NCBI RefSeq assembly: GCF_002923755.1
Contig: NZ_PGFZ01000003.1
Location: 251,356 to 315,355, forward strand
Reading direction: 5' to 3'
Source: Methylovulum psychrotolerans
GTDB lineage: Bacteria; Pseudomonadota; Gammaproteobacteria; Methylococcales; Methylomonadaceae
Length of the DNA stretch: 64,000 bases
The notes under the pieces are model-generated. The model was not told the origin of the DNA and made no database searches. It saw only the letters and a list, made by a program, of their open reading frames with translations. The number at the start of each line of letters is the position of its first letter. The first letter of the stretch is position 1. A program made the position numbers and the translations under genes. Below, piece after piece: positions 32,067-40,722 of the stretch.

Positions 32067-32187
32067 ACCTAACAAGCCAGTCAAAGGGGCTGCTCGCCAT
32101 TCCCGTTTGCGAAATTTTTAGCTTTCACAGGTAAACGGCTTTGCTGTAGGCCATCGGGCGGGGCTGCCCTTTACCGTAACGTTATGC
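32067..32187 (+). other. attC-like integron recombination element
   Basis: A 121-bp imperfect palindrome starts 12 nt after the TIR stop. It begins with an R''-like box ACCTAAC (32067-32073) and ends with an R'-like box GTTATGC (32181-32187). Inner arms pair partly: aaaggg near 32083 with ccctt near 32168, cgcc with ggcg, and cccgttt at 32103 with aaacgg at 32133. Size and layout fit integron attC sites (boxes RYYYAAC and GTTRRRY; the second deviates by one base). Supported by the IntI remnant upstream. No second clear attC was found. Confidence 0.55.
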
Positions 32188-32250
32188 CCACTGATCGAAA
32201 AACATCCGATACAACGTAAACATCGTTTAAACTGAAAAAAGAGGTGAAAA

Positions 32251-32550
32251 ATGCTCTCTGAAGTGGAACGTTTTCAGCAGGATTTGCTTGGGTCAGCCAA
32301 ACAAATGTATATAAATCAACGGGGCTCGGTCTTTCTCAGCAACGCATCGTCGAGTACCCGTCGGGTTGTCATAGAGCCATGGGCAGTGGAGTTTGAGCTT
32401 CCAAGCAAGTCATACTGTGAGGTCGTTTCAGTTGGGGGATCGCTTCCCCCCGACATTGAAGTCGAAGATGACGAATATGGGTTCATGTTCTGGATCAACA
32501 ACATGGGTGCAATCTACGAGTATTGGCAGGATGGAGAACTGATCGATTGA
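32251..32550 (+). CDS. Hypothetical protein, possible integron cassette gene
   Basis: A 99-aa acidic soluble protein with no signal peptide or membrane segment. It has an acidic patch (DIEVEDDEYGF) followed by MFWINNMGAIYEYW. A good GAGGTG lies six bases before the ATG. I do not recognise the family. It begins 63 nt after the attC-like site and would be the second cassette. The 275 bp behind it up to dbpA hold no clear gene; a degenerate attC-like pair (ATAAC near 32675, GTTATC near 32765) is possible but unconvincing. Confidence 0.6.
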   Translation: MLSEVERFQQDLLGSAKQMYINQRGSVFLSNASSSTRRVVIEPWAVEFELPSKSYCEVVSVGGSLPPDIEVEDDEYGFMFWINNMGAIYEYWQDGELID

Positions 32551-32825
32551 GGTTCCTCAAAACTTAAGGGCATTGAAGCCATTTTTACAATGGAGAACCC
32601 ATTTTGTCTGGTTTTTTGCCGTCACTTTATGAGCGAGTAATGGAGGTTGCTGCATGAATGCAAAAATTCAACCTATAACGTTCTGAGCTTTTGCCGGAAA
32701 AACCCAAACCCACCGAAAAATAAACAATATCCCACGAAACCCTACTGCTTCCCCGCCAGTATTGTTATCATAAGCTATTGAATGGCGGCAGTTCGCCGCT
32801 GTTCGCTTGCCTACAAGAGCCATTC

Positions 32826-34214
32826 GTGAATACTGCCGCTTTTTCGTCGTTACCCCTCAACCCAGCTTTGCTGGAAAATATCGCCTCGTTGGGCTATACC
32901 CACCTGACCCCCATCCAAGCCGAAACCCTGCCGCCCATCCTGGAAGGCAAAGACGTGATTGCCCAAGCGAAAACGGGCAGCGGCAAAACGGCTGCGTTCG
33001 GCATTGGCGTATTGTCGCGTTTGGAGTTTAACCGCTTCAATGTCCAAGCCTTGGTGATTTGCCCGACCCGCGAGCTGGCCGACCAAGTTTGTAAAGAAAT
33101 CCGCCGCTTGGCACGGTTTACCCAAAACGTGAAAGTGCTGTCCTTATGCGGCGGTGTGCCGTTTGGCCCGCAACTGGGATCTTTGGAGCATGGTGTGCAT
33201 ATTGTGGTCGGTACGCCGGGGCGTTTGCAGGAGCATTTGCGCAAGCGCAGCCTGCGCCTGAACCATCTGAAAGTGCTGGTGCTGGATGAGGCGGATAGGA
33301 TGTTGGACATGGGTTTTGAAGAAGCCATTTCAGATGTCATTTCCTACGCGCCCACGCATCGGCAAACCCTGTTGTTCTCGGCGACTTATGCTGACCCGAT
33401 CCGCGAGATCAGCAAGAAATTCCAATTTAAGCCGATTACCGTCAGCATCGACAGCAGCCACCACGATAGCGTTATCGGCCAGCATTTCTACCAAGTCGAC
33501 AAGGCGCGGCGCATGAGCGCTTTAGGCTATCTGTTGGCCTATCACCGCCCCGAATCGACGGTGGTGTTTTGCAATACCAAGCGCGAGTGCCAAGATATTG
33601 CTTCGACTTTGGATAACTGCGGCTTTTCGGTGCAAGCTTTGCACGGCGATTTGGAGCAAAAACATCGCGACCAAGTGTTGGTCAGGTTTGCCAATAAAAG
33701 TTGTTCGGTGTTGGTCGCCACCGATGTCGCGGCGCGGGGGCTGGACATTAAAGAATTGCAAGCGGTGATTAATTATGAACTGCCTTGGGACCCGGAAATA
33801 TACGTCCACCGCATAGGCCGTACTGGCCGCGCGGGCAAGCTGGGCTTGGCCTTAAGCTTATGTACCGAAGCCGAATTGCCGCGCGTTAAGGCCATAGAAG
33901 ACTATCAGGGTGTGGCGGCAAAATGGGATGAAGTCGCTCCGTTCCCGATGGCTTACGCCGAACGCTTCCAACCGCCGATGGTGACGCTGTGGATAGACGG
34001 CGGGCGGAAAAACAAATTGCGCCCGGGCGACATTTTAGGAGCGTTAACAGGCGACGCGGGTCTGGCGGGCAGTGCCATCGGCAAAATTGACATCTTCGAC
34101 GACCATGCTTATGTGGCGGTTAGCCAAGATAGCGTTGATGAGGCGTTGGCGTGGCTGAAAAGGGGCAAGATTAAGGGGCGTAGCTTTATGGTGCGCAAGT
34201 CGCAGTGGGGCTAA
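32826..34214 (+). CDS. dbpA: ATP-dependent RNA helicase DbpA
   Basis: A 462-aa DEAD-box helicase. N-terminal Q-motif FSSLPLNP...YTHLTPIQAETLP, Walker A AKTGSGKT, PTRELA, DEAD in VLDEADRMLDMG, SAT, and HRIGRTGRAG are intact. The C-terminal ~75 residues (VTLWIDGGRKNKLRPGDILG...) form the DbpA RNA-binding domain that targets hairpin 92 of 23S rRNA during large-subunit assembly. I prefer the GTG at 32826, which aligns with the usual family N-terminus and follows CAAGAG; an ATG at 32778 would add 16 residues. Confidence 0.93.
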   Translation: MNTAAFSSLPLNPALLENIASLGYTHLTPIQAETLPPILEGKDVIAQAKTGSGKTAAFGIGVLSRLEFNRFNVQALVICPTRELADQVCKEIRRLARFTQNVKVLSLCGGVPFGPQLGSLEHGVHIVVGTPGRLQEHLRKRSLRLNHLKVLVLDEADRMLDMGFEEAISDVISYAPTHRQTLLFSATYADPIREISKKFQFKPITVSIDSSHHDSVIGQHFYQVDKARRMSALGYLLAYHRPESTVVFCNTKRECQDIASTLDNCGFSVQALHGDLEQKHRDQVLVRFANKSCSVLVATDVAARGLDIKELQAVINYELPWDPEIYVHRIGRTGRAGKLGLALSLCTEAELPRVKAIEDYQGVAAKWDEVAPFPMAYAERFQPPMVTLWIDGGRKNKLRPGDILGALTGDAGLAGSAIGKIDIFDDHAYVAVSQDSVDEALAWLKRGKIKGRSFMVRKSQWG

Positions 34215-34233
34215 AGTTGGTACACTCGGTTAT

Positions 34234-34264
34234 ATCGTGCAATGGCTAAAGACCATTGCACTCC
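34234..34264. repeat. 33-bp-class palindromic repeat (copy 1)
   Basis: The core gtgcaatgg-ctaaaga-ccattgcac is a perfect 9-bp stem with a 7-nt loop. Related copies lie at 52511-52543 (opposite orientation) and 52825-52857. All three are intergenic. It resembles a REP element. Confidence 0.75.
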
Positions 34265-34391
34265 GTTCGGTGCGGTCTCTCCGTTGCGGTTGCCTTGGGC
34301 ATAGTTATATGGCTTTTATACGGTTGACGTAGGTATTTCATACACATACAATAACCTTTCGTAATTCCTCGGTATTTTAGGATAGGCAACT

Positions 34392-34598
34392 ATGGCGACA
34401 AGAAAAGTGACGGTGAATCTGCCAGAAGATCAAATCGAGTTTCTCCAGCAGATTGCTGCAAAAGATCACCTGACATTTACTGATGCCCTGCGTAGGGCGA
34501 TCAACTCCGAAAAGTTCTTTGTGCAACAGGAAAATGCCGGGTGCAAGGTGCTTGTTGAAGGCCCTGACCAGCGCATCCGCGAAATTTTACGCAAATAG
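34392..34598 (+). CDS. Small ribbon-helix-helix-like protein
   Basis: A 68-aa protein. ATRKVTVNLPEDQIEFLQQIAAKDHLTFTDALRRAI has the strand-helix-helix pattern of CopG/Arc-type DNA-binding proteins. The C-terminal part (CKVLVEGPDQRIREILRK) is basic. Such proteins are often antitoxins or autoregulators. It sits 18 nt upstream of a membrane-protein gene and probably forms an operon with it. Confidence 0.65.
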   Translation: MATRKVTVNLPEDQIEFLQQIAAKDHLTFTDALRRAINSEKFFVQQENAGCKVLVEGPDQRIREILRK

Positions 34599-34616
34599 CG
34601 GCACATTGGAGGCTTT

Positions 34617-34991
34617 ATGACCCAAGGCGATGGTCTGTCAGATAGTGTCATGGTTAGTGGTGACGCATTAGTAGCGTCATCCGGGCAAGACGATAGTTTG
34701 GATTATTCGGGTGATGCCGCCAGTAAGAACCCTGTTGTTACGCCGCAGTTTGGTGATTTCTATGATCCGAGACCCCAAGAAGATGGGGCCCGAAGGATCA
34801 TAGCGTATCTTTTAATCGGGCTGCTATGGTTTGTTGTGGGTGGCATGTTTGTGCTGTTGGCCTTCGGGTCAATTAAGGTTATTGATATTAAAGAGTTTGC
34901 TGTAGTGCTCGGCCCTATAGTCACTCTGGTCTCGGCGGCAACGGGTTTTTACTACGGGACAAAATCCACCGTACCGTCAAATAATGCCTAA
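34617..34991 (+). CDS. Small membrane protein of unknown function
   Basis: A 124-aa protein with a polar, acidic N-terminal half (about 1-60) and two predicted membrane helices (about 64-86 and 93-113, the latter around VVLGPIVTLVSAATGFYYG). No family recognised; some phage- or TA-linked membrane proteins share this layout. It follows the ribbon-helix-helix gene and converges with the HicB-like gene, overlapping it by 4 bp at the 3' ends. Confidence 0.6.
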   Translation: MTQGDGLSDSVMVSGDALVASSGQDDSLDYSGDAASKNPVVTPQFGDFYDPRPQEDGARRIIAYLLIGLLWFVVGGMFVLLAFGSIKVIDIKEFAVVLGPIVTLVSAATGFYYGTKSTVPSNNA

Positions 34992-35239
34992 AGCGGCTTT
35001 GCTGTCATGCCCTGCATTTGGTTAGCGTAGTCTTTTCCGCTGGTTGCTGGCGGTAAAGGCTTACCGCTTCTTATCGACAGGGCAATGCTTGCCTCGGCTA
35101 TCTCACAAAGTTCAGAGAAAACCTGTTTTTCGTCCTTACCGTGGCAACCGCCATAAAACAGCCCCGGACAACTGCCGATAAAGCATTGGTCTTCATCCGA
35201 CCATGCCATGATTTTTGCATAACGCTGTGCCGTCTTCAC
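34988..35239 (-). CDS. HicB-like antitoxin-family protein
   Basis: An 83-aa protein with the opening YAKIMAWSDEDQCFIGSCPGL, which is the HicB-type partial RNase-H fold (strand, turn, F-x-x-x-CPG/DLPG), followed by CHGKDEKQVFSELCEIAEASI, the matching helix. HicB proteins normally neutralise a HicA toxin. No HicA gene (small protein with a catalytic His) is adjacent, so it is an orphan or a regulator with another partner. Family call is moderate. Confidence 0.65.
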   Translation of the reverse strand: MKTAQRYAKIMAWSDEDQCFIGSCPGLFYGGCHGKDEKQVFSELCEIAEASIALSIRSGKPLPPATSGKDYANQMQGMTAKPL

Positions 35240-35280
35240 TTTATGGTTCCCTAATCAGCCTTATTCGGCTAAAAATGGTT

Positions 35281-35526
35281 TTACTGAGGCGAACACAGGG
35301 CGGTAACTGATGACGCGCCCACCAACCCGGCAACCGTGCAAGCGGCTTCTGCAAACAGTCTCAAAAAACTAGTTGCAGAAGCCTCCTGCTTCCGGTGCTT
35401 AGCGTTGCGGCGGTATTGGGTTTTATCTTGGAAGACGTGCGCCTTATTAAACTGGTGGGCGAACTTGGCGACGGGATTTTGTAAAACAATCTCCGGCGTT
35501 GGCTGTTGATTTTTACGTTTTTTCAT
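35281..35526 (-). CDS. Small basic protein of unknown function
   Basis: An 81-aa basic protein with the segment NPVAKFAHQFNKAHVFQDK followed by many Lys/Arg/His residues, then a short hydrophobic end (AACTVAGLVGASSVTAL). I have seen similar NPVAKHAxxFNKAxVF small proteins in gammaproteobacteria without a known role. It is divergent from mnmG, with its ATG 73 bp from that gene's start. It could be RNA-binding by charge, but this is a guess. Confidence 0.55.
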   Translation of the reverse strand: MKKRKNQQPTPEIVLQNPVAKFAHQFNKAHVFQDKTQYRRNAKHRKQEASATSFLRLFAEAACTVAGLVGASSVTALCSPQ

Positions 35527-35599
35527 GGATTACCTCTTATAATATGCACATTAATGCGCCGCGCCGTTGCGGCACTATGAACAGAGTAAAGTAAAAGCC

Positions 35600-37471
35600 A
35601 TGAAATTCAAAAAAGATTTTGATGTGATTGTGGTCGGTGGCGGACACGCGGGTACTGAAGCGGCGTTGGCGGCGGCACGGGCAGGGGCTAAGACCTTGTT
35701 ATTGACGCAAAATATCGACACCTTAGGGCAAATGAGCTGCAATCCGGCCATTGGCGGCATCGGTAAAGGCCATTTGGTGAGGGAGATTGACGCACTGGGC
35801 GGGGTAATGGCGCAAGCCATCGACGTGGGCGGCATCCAGTTCCGCACCCTTAACGCCAGCAAAGGCCCGGCGGTACGCGCCACCCGTGCGCAAGCCGACC
35901 GGAAATTATACAAGCAAGCCGTGCGCACGGTGTTGGAAAACCAGCCGAATTTGGCCTTGTTCCAGCAAACGGTCGCCGACTTGATTGTCGAAAACCACCG
36001 CGTCGCCGGGGTCAAAACCCAAATGGGTTTGGACTTTAAGGCCAAAGCGGTGATATTGACCACAGGCACATTTTTGGCGGGTAAAATCCATATCGGTTTG
36101 GAAAATTATAGCGGTGGCCGGGCGGGCGATTCGGCTTCGGTCGCCTTGGCGGAACGCTTGCGGGAAATGCCGTTTCGGATTGACCGCTTAAAAACAGGTA
36201 CGCCGCCGCGTATCGACGGGCGCACCATTGATTTTAGCCAATTGCAGGAGCAGCATGGCGACACGCCGATTCCGGTGTTTTCGTTTATGGGCAAGCCGAG
36301 CCAGCATCCCCGGCAAATCCCTTGCCATATCACCCGCACCACGCAAAAAACCCATGATATTATCCGCGCCGGGCTGGACAGGTCGCCGCTGTATTCGGGG
36401 GTGATCGAAGGCATCGGCCCGCGTTATTGCCCGTCGATAGAAGATAAGGTGGTGCGTTTTGCCGACCGCGATTCGCATCAGATTTTTATCGAACCGGAAG
36501 GTTTGGACACCCACGAGATTTATCCGAACGGCATTTCCACCAGCTTGCCGTTTGATGTCCAGTATGAATTTGTCCGCTCTATGCCGGGCTTTGAGAATGC
36601 CGAAATCATCCGTCCGGGTTATGCGATTGAGTATGACTTTTTCGATCCGCGCGATTTAAAAATGTCCTTGGAAACCAAGCATCTGGATGGGCTGTTTTTC
36701 GCAGGTCAAGTCAACGGCACGACCGGTTATGAAGAGGCGGCGGCACAGGGGCTGATTGCGGGCTTAAATGCGGCGCGGCAGGTGCAGGGCTTGGAAGCAT
36801 GGTGTCCGGCGCGGGATGAGGCCTATATGGGCGTGATGATTGATGATTTGATTACCCGTGGCACCCAAGAGCCGTACCGCATGTTCACCAGCCGCGCCGA
36901 GTACCGCTTGTTGTTGCGCGAAGATAACGCCGATTTGCGCCTGACCGAAAAAGGGCGTGAATTGGGGCTGGTCGATGATGCCCGCTGGCAAGCGTTTAGT
37001 GCCAAGCGCGAGGCGATTGGCGGCTTGCAAGAGATCCTGAAAAAGACCTGGGTGCGGGCGGACAGCGAAGCCGCCGCCCAAGCGGAAGCTTACTGGGGTA
37101 AGCCGTTGTTAAAAGAAGCCAATTTAATGGAATTGTTACGCCGCCCTGAAGTGGATATCGCCCGGTTATTGGCTTTTGTGCCGGATACCGACGGCTTGTC
37201 CGAAGCAGTCAGCGAGCAGGTGGAAATACAGGCGAAATATGCCGGGTATATCGTCCGGCAGCAATCGGAAATTGACAAATCTTTGCGCTATGACCATTTA
37301 AAACTGCCGGAAAGCCTCGATTACAAAGGCATTCCTGGCTTATCTAACGAAGTGAGCGAGAAGCTGAAAAACCAACGCCCGGAAACCTTAGGGCAAGCCT
37401 CGCGCATTCAAGGTATCACCCCGGCGGCCATTTCCTTGCTGCTGGTCCACTTAAAGAAGAAATCGGCCTAA
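35600..37471 (+). CDS. mnmG: tRNA uridine-34 carboxymethylaminomethyl-modifying enzyme
   Basis: A 623-aa FAD protein (GidA) that, with MnmE, installs the cmnm5 group at wobble U34. The dinucleotide-binding [19 protein letters not shown], the [14 protein letters not shown] segment, and [22 protein letters not shown] are present, and the C-terminal helical domain is complete. The start is the ATG at 35600 (MKFKKDFDV); the frame extends to a TTG 33 bases upstream, which is less likely. rsmG overlaps its stop by one base, the usual gid-par arrangement. Confidence 0.96.
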   Translation: MKFKKDFDVIVVGGGHAGTEAALAAARAGAKTLLLTQNIDTLGQMSCNPAIGGIGKGHLVREIDALGGVMAQAIDVGGIQFRTLNASKGPAVRATRAQADRKLYKQAVRTVLENQPNLALFQQTVADLIVENHRVAGVKTQMGLDFKAKAVILTTGTFLAGKIHIGLENYSGGRAGDSASVALAERLREMPFRIDRLKTGTPPRIDGRTIDFSQLQEQHGDTPIPVFSFMGKPSQHPRQIPCHITRTTQKTHDIIRAGLDRSPLYSGVIEGIGPRYCPSIEDKVVRFADRDSHQIFIEPEGLDTHEIYPNGISTSLPFDVQYEFVRSMPGFENAEIIRPGYAIEYDFFDPRDLKMSLETKHLDGLFFAGQVNGTTGYEEAAAQGLIAGLNAARQVQGLEAWCPARDEAYMGVMIDDLITRGTQEPYRMFTSRAEYRLLLREDNADLRLTEKGRELGLVDDARWQAFSAKREAIGGLQEILKKTWVRADSEAAAQAEAYWGKPLLKEANLMELLRRPEVDIARLLAFVPDTDGLSEAVSEQVEIQAKYAGYIVRQQSEIDKSLRYDHLKLPESLDYKGIPGLSNEVSEKLKNQRPETLGQASRIQGITPAAISLLLVHLKKKSA

Positions 37472-38100
37472 TGGACGCTTGCGAACACGAATTACACCAC
37501 GGCTTACAGGCTTTAGGGCTAACGGTAGAACCAGCCGCCAGCACCGCGTTGCTGGCGTTTATCGCCCTGATGGAAAAATGGAATAAGGCTTATAATCTGA
37601 CCGCCATCCGTCATAAGGAGGCGATGGTCGGGCTGCATTTGTTGGACAGTTTGGCGATTATGCCGCACCTGCACGGGACACGCATTATCGACATCGGTAC
37701 GGGAGCGGGCTTGCCCGGCATCCCGTTGGCGATTTGTTGCCCCGAAAAATCCTTCACCTTGCTGGATAGCAATGCGAAAAAAACCCGTTTTGTCCAACAA
37801 GCCATCTTGGAACTGAAACTGAAAAATGTTACTGTCTGCCATCAGCGCGTGGAAGATTATCACCCCGAACAGGGTTTTGACTCTATACTGACCCGTGCTT
37901 TTGCCAGTTTGCCGGACATTATCGCCTTAACGGCGCATCTGGTGGCGGCGGACGGGGTGCTTCTAGCCATGAAAGGCCAGGCGGCCGAGGCGGAAATGGC
38001 GCAAGTCACCGCGCCGACAACACTGATACCTATCACCGTGCCGGGCATTGCAGCCGAAAGATGTCTGGTGCGTGTCACAACGCTAGACCAACCGAGGTAA
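37471..38100 (+). CDS. rsmG: 16S rRNA (guanine527-N7)-methyltransferase
   Basis: A 209-aa SAM methyltransferase (GidB). SAM motif DIGTGAGLPGIPLAI and the family segments WNKAYNLTAI and LTRAFASLPDI are intact. It starts inside the mnmG stop (TAATG), indicating coupled translation, and parA follows after 4 nt. Confidence 0.95.
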   Translation: MDACEHELHHGLQALGLTVEPAASTALLAFIALMEKWNKAYNLTAIRHKEAMVGLHLLDSLAIMPHLHGTRIIDIGTGAGLPGIPLAICCPEKSFTLLDSNAKKTRFVQQAILELKLKNVTVCHQRVEDYHPEQGFDSILTRAFASLPDIIALTAHLVAADGVLLAMKGQAAEAEMAQVTAPTTLIPITVPGIAAERCLVRVTTLDQPR

Positions 38101-38104
38101 GGAA

Positions 38105-38872
38105 GTGGGAAAAATAATTGCCGTCACCAACCAAAAAGGGGGGGTAGGAAAAACAACAACTAGCGTTAACCTTGCGGCTTCCTTAGCCGCCGCCAAACGC
38201 CGCGTGTTGCTGATGGATTTGGATCCGCAAGGCAATGCCGCGATGGGCTGTGGGGTTGATAAGGACAATGTGGCGTATTCCAGCTATGATGTGCTGATGG
38301 ACGATGTCCCCGCCAGTGCGGCGGTGGTGGTGCGCGACGAATTGGGCTTCTCGGTGATTCCCGGCAATGCCGACCTGACCGCCGCCGAAGTGCAGTTAAT
38401 GAACGCCGACCGCAAGGAGTTGCGCCTGCGCGATGCTTTGGGGCAAATCACCAGCCAATACGACTATATCCTGATCGATTGCCCGCCGTCGCTGAATATG
38501 CTGACCTTAAACGCCATGGTCGCCGCCAATAGCCTGCTGATTCCGGTACAATGCGAATATTACGCCTTGGAAGGCTTGTCGGCGTTGATGACGACGCTGA
38601 AAAACATCCAGAACACGGTTAATCCCGGTTTGTATCTGGAGGGTATTTTGCGCACCATGTTCGATGACCGCAACCGTTTGACCAAAGATGTCTCCGAGCA
38701 ACTGCTGCGCTATTTTGGCGACCAAGTGTTCAGGACGTATATCCCCAGGAACATCCGCTTGGCCGAGGCCCCCAGCCACGGCTTGCCGATCTTGGCTTAT
38801 GACAAATCCTCACGCGGGGCGGTGGCCTATAACGCGCTGGCCGAAGAAATGATAAACAATGAAAAGAAATAA
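38105..38872 (+). CDS. parA: Chromosome-partitioning ATPase ParA/Soj
   Basis: A 255-aa ParA ATPase with the deviant Walker A motif QKGGVGKTTTSVNLAASLA at about 8-26, DLDPQGNAAMG, IDCPPSL and a normal C-terminus. The start is a GTG at 38105. It binds DNA non-specifically in the ATP state and is driven by ParB at origin-proximal parS sites. The next gene, encoding a short ParB-N-terminus-like protein, overlaps its end by 14 bp. parB itself lies 860 bp further on beyond a repeat-filled gap. Confidence 0.96.
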   Translation: MGKIIAVTNQKGGVGKTTTSVNLAASLAAAKRRVLLMDLDPQGNAAMGCGVDKDNVAYSSYDVLMDDVPASAAVVVRDELGFSVIPGNADLTAAEVQLMNADRKELRLRDALGQITSQYDYILIDCPPSLNMLTLNAMVAANSLLIPVQCEYYALEGLSALMTTLKNIQNTVNPGLYLEGILRTMFDDRNRLTKDVSEQLLRYFGDQVFRTYIPRNIRLAEAPSHGLPILAYDKSSRGAVAYNALAEEMINNEKK

Positions 38873-39122
38873 CCCCTCTAACGAAAGAAAACGCGGTGGC
38901 CTCGGTAGGGGCTTAGAAGTCTTGTTGGTCGACACCAGCCCCGTGGAAGGTGTTGCCCCACCGCCCGCCGCCGCATCAGAAACGGCCCCCGCAGCGAATG
39001 CCAGTACCATCGCCTTGCAAGGCGCCTTACACGTTGAGCGTAAGCAATTATTGCAGGAAGCCGAGGCGTTAAGGATTTTGTTGCTGGAATTTGACTTGCT
39101 GGTGCGGGCGGATTTGCATTGA
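38859..39122 (+). CDS. Short ParB-N-terminus-like protein between parA and parB
   Basis: An 87-aa protein. Residues 11-23 (KRGGLGRGLEVLL) closely copy the ParA-activating N-terminal peptide of ParB (KRGLGRGLDALLG in the parB gene here). A Pro/Ala-rich linker (about 27-50) follows, then an amphipathic helix (ERKQLLQEAEALRILLLEF) able to oligomerise. The DNA-binding and CTPase parts of ParB are missing. It overlaps parA by 14 bp in another frame, so its translation is likely coupled. It may be a dedicated ParA ATPase stimulator or an adaptor, but this is inferred from the peptide alone; a degenerate parB duplicate is the alternative. Confidence 0.7.
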   Translation: MKRNNPSNERKRGGLGRGLEVLLVDTSPVEGVAPPPAAASETAPAANASTIALQGALHVERKQLLQEAEALRILLLEFDLLVRADLH

Positions 39123-39171
39123 GGGCGGGGCGGCTTTCATTATAGTTAATGGCTATTTGCCAAAATTCGCT

Positions 39172-39341
39172 TAAGTAGGTGTGCCTATATTTTTTAACAT
39201 TGTTATCTCTGCCTTGCCCTGAGCGAAGCCGAAGGGAACAGGGGGAAGGGGCTTTTTCCCCTGACTTTCACCTGTACGACGGGGAGATGGCTGGGGCGGG
39301 GTTTATTCACGAATGTTAAAAGATATAGGCACATCTACTTA
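39172..39341. mobile_element. MITE-like element, type 1 terminal repeats
   Basis: A 170-bp element bounded by ~30-bp inverted repeats (39172-39201 and 39312-39341; TAAGTAGGTGTGCCTATAT at the left) with two mismatches. It has no coding capacity. The core holds gagcgaagccgaaggg and a shortened form of the cagggggaagggg/ggctggggcgggg core shared with the other elements of this window. The element at 63458-63709 has the same terminal repeats. Confidence 0.8.
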
Positions 39342-39425
39342 TGCTCGATCATCAAGTTTTTCATAAAACCCGCCCTGAATAGGGTAGGGAATTTGTTAAA
39401 AACACAAATGTGTAGGGTAAGACTG

Positions 39426-39581
39426 CTCCCTCCCCTGATGGGGAGGGTTGGGGTGGGGAGAATAAAATCAATGATTTATACTTATGGCTTAGAGATTTTA
39501 ATCAGACTGCTTTCTGTCTGATTAATGAAAAAAGCCTTATTTAGATTCTCCCCACCCCATCCCTCCCCATCAGGGGAGGGG
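39426..39581. repeat. Inverted pair of GC-rich core repeats
   Basis: Two nearly identical 38-bp arms (39426-39463 and 39544-39581, running ctccctcccctgatgggg and onward) lie in opposite orientation 80 bp apart. The same arm recurs as a pair at 57112-57450. They are part of the core of the MITE-like elements and may be their remnants. The whole 610-bp parA-parB gap consists of this and the element at 39172-39341; no gene was found. Confidence 0.7.
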
Positions 39582-39732
39582 GGGGGGCGGATTCCATTGC
39601 AACTTGTTGTTTTAAATTAATTTGTTAAACTTTTCAATATCCGGTAGCTGAGCTATTTATCCGAATATTAAAAACTGGATGATCGAGTTATAGGGTTCTT
39701 ATTCCAACCATCAAACCGACAAGTAGCAAGCA

Positions 39733-40614
39733 ATGGCTGTACAAAAACGTGGATTAGGCCGTGGCCTGGATGCTTTATTGGGAGAAATAACGCCAAAAGA
39801 CGGCGGGATGGCTGCCGATGACAGCGTTGTGGCAGTGGCTAAGCAGCAACCGCAAAATTTGCCGATAGAATATCTGCAACGGGGCAAATACCAGCCGCGT
39901 AAGGATATGAACCCTGAAAAATTACAGGAACTGGCCGATTCTATCAAAGCCCAAGGCATTATCCAGCCTATCGTGGTGCGTCAAGTGGCGGCGGAAAAAT
40001 ACGAAATCGTTGCAGGCGAACGGCGTTGGCGGGCGGCGCAATTGGCTAGCTTGCCAGAAGTGCCGGTGCTGATCCGGGAGATTGACGACCGCGCCGCGAT
40101 GGCGATTGCCCTGATCGAAAATATCCAGCGCGAAGACCTCAATCCCTTGGAAGAGGCCGATGCGTTGCGGAAATTGCTCGACGAGTTCGCCATGACCCAT
40201 CAGCAAATTGCCGATGCTGTCGGCAAATCCCGGGTCACCGTCACTAATTTGTTGCGCCTGCTCGAACTGAACTTCGAAGTCAAAAAACTGCTGGTGAACC
40301 GGCAGTTAGAAATGGGCCATGCCCGTGCCTTGTTGTCGCTGGGCGACCCGCAGCAATTGGCGATTGCCCAAAAAATTGTCAAAGATGGCCTGTCCGTCCG
40401 CGCCGCCGAGCAATTGGTCAAGCAATCCCACGCCGAACCGAAAACGCCGGCGGAAAAGCGGCTTGATAACGACACGTTGCGCTTGCAGGATGAATTGACC
40501 GCGAAACTGGGCGCGAAAGTGGTGATCGACCACAAAGACCACGGCGGCGGCAAGGTGGTGATTAGCTATACCAGCTTAGACGAATTAGACGGGATTATCG
40601 GGCAAATAAAATAA
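39733..40614 (+). CDS. parB: Chromosome-partitioning protein ParB/Spo0J
   Basis: A 293-aa ParB. The N-terminal ParA-interaction peptide KRGLGRGLDALLGE (residues 5-18), the CTP/parS clamp motif GERRWRAAQLA near 97, LIENIQREDLNPLEEA, the helix-turn-helix region (QQIADAVGKSRVTVTNLLRL), and a C-terminal dimerisation part (KVVISYTSLDELDGII) are all present. It spreads along DNA from parS and activates ParA. Its distance from parA (860 bp) is unusual. No parS sequence was identified in the window. Confidence 0.95.
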   Translation: MAVQKRGLGRGLDALLGEITPKDGGMAADDSVVAVAKQQPQNLPIEYLQRGKYQPRKDMNPEKLQELADSIKAQGIIQPIVVRQVAAEKYEIVAGERRWRAAQLASLPEVPVLIREIDDRAAMAIALIENIQREDLNPLEEADALRKLLDEFAMTHQQIADAVGKSRVTVTNLLRLLELNFEVKKLLVNRQLEMGHARALLSLGDPQQLAIAQKIVKDGLSVRAAEQLVKQSHAEPKTPAEKRLDNDTLRLQDELTAKLGAKVVIDHKDHGGGKVVISYTSLDELDGIIGQIK

Positions 40615-40722
40615 GCCCGTCAAACCCGCAGCGTAGGGTGGCTTACTGGGGAGCGCGGTCATCTTGACCGCAAGCCGAAGGTCTGCCTTCCCTAATTTTT
40701 TGACCAGCCAGTAAAATCGATC

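Noticed and set aside
32551-32825. Second attC site behind the 99-aa gene
   Set aside because: ATAAC near 32675 and GTTATC near 32765 are at a plausible distance, but the boxes deviate and the interior shows no convincing pairing.
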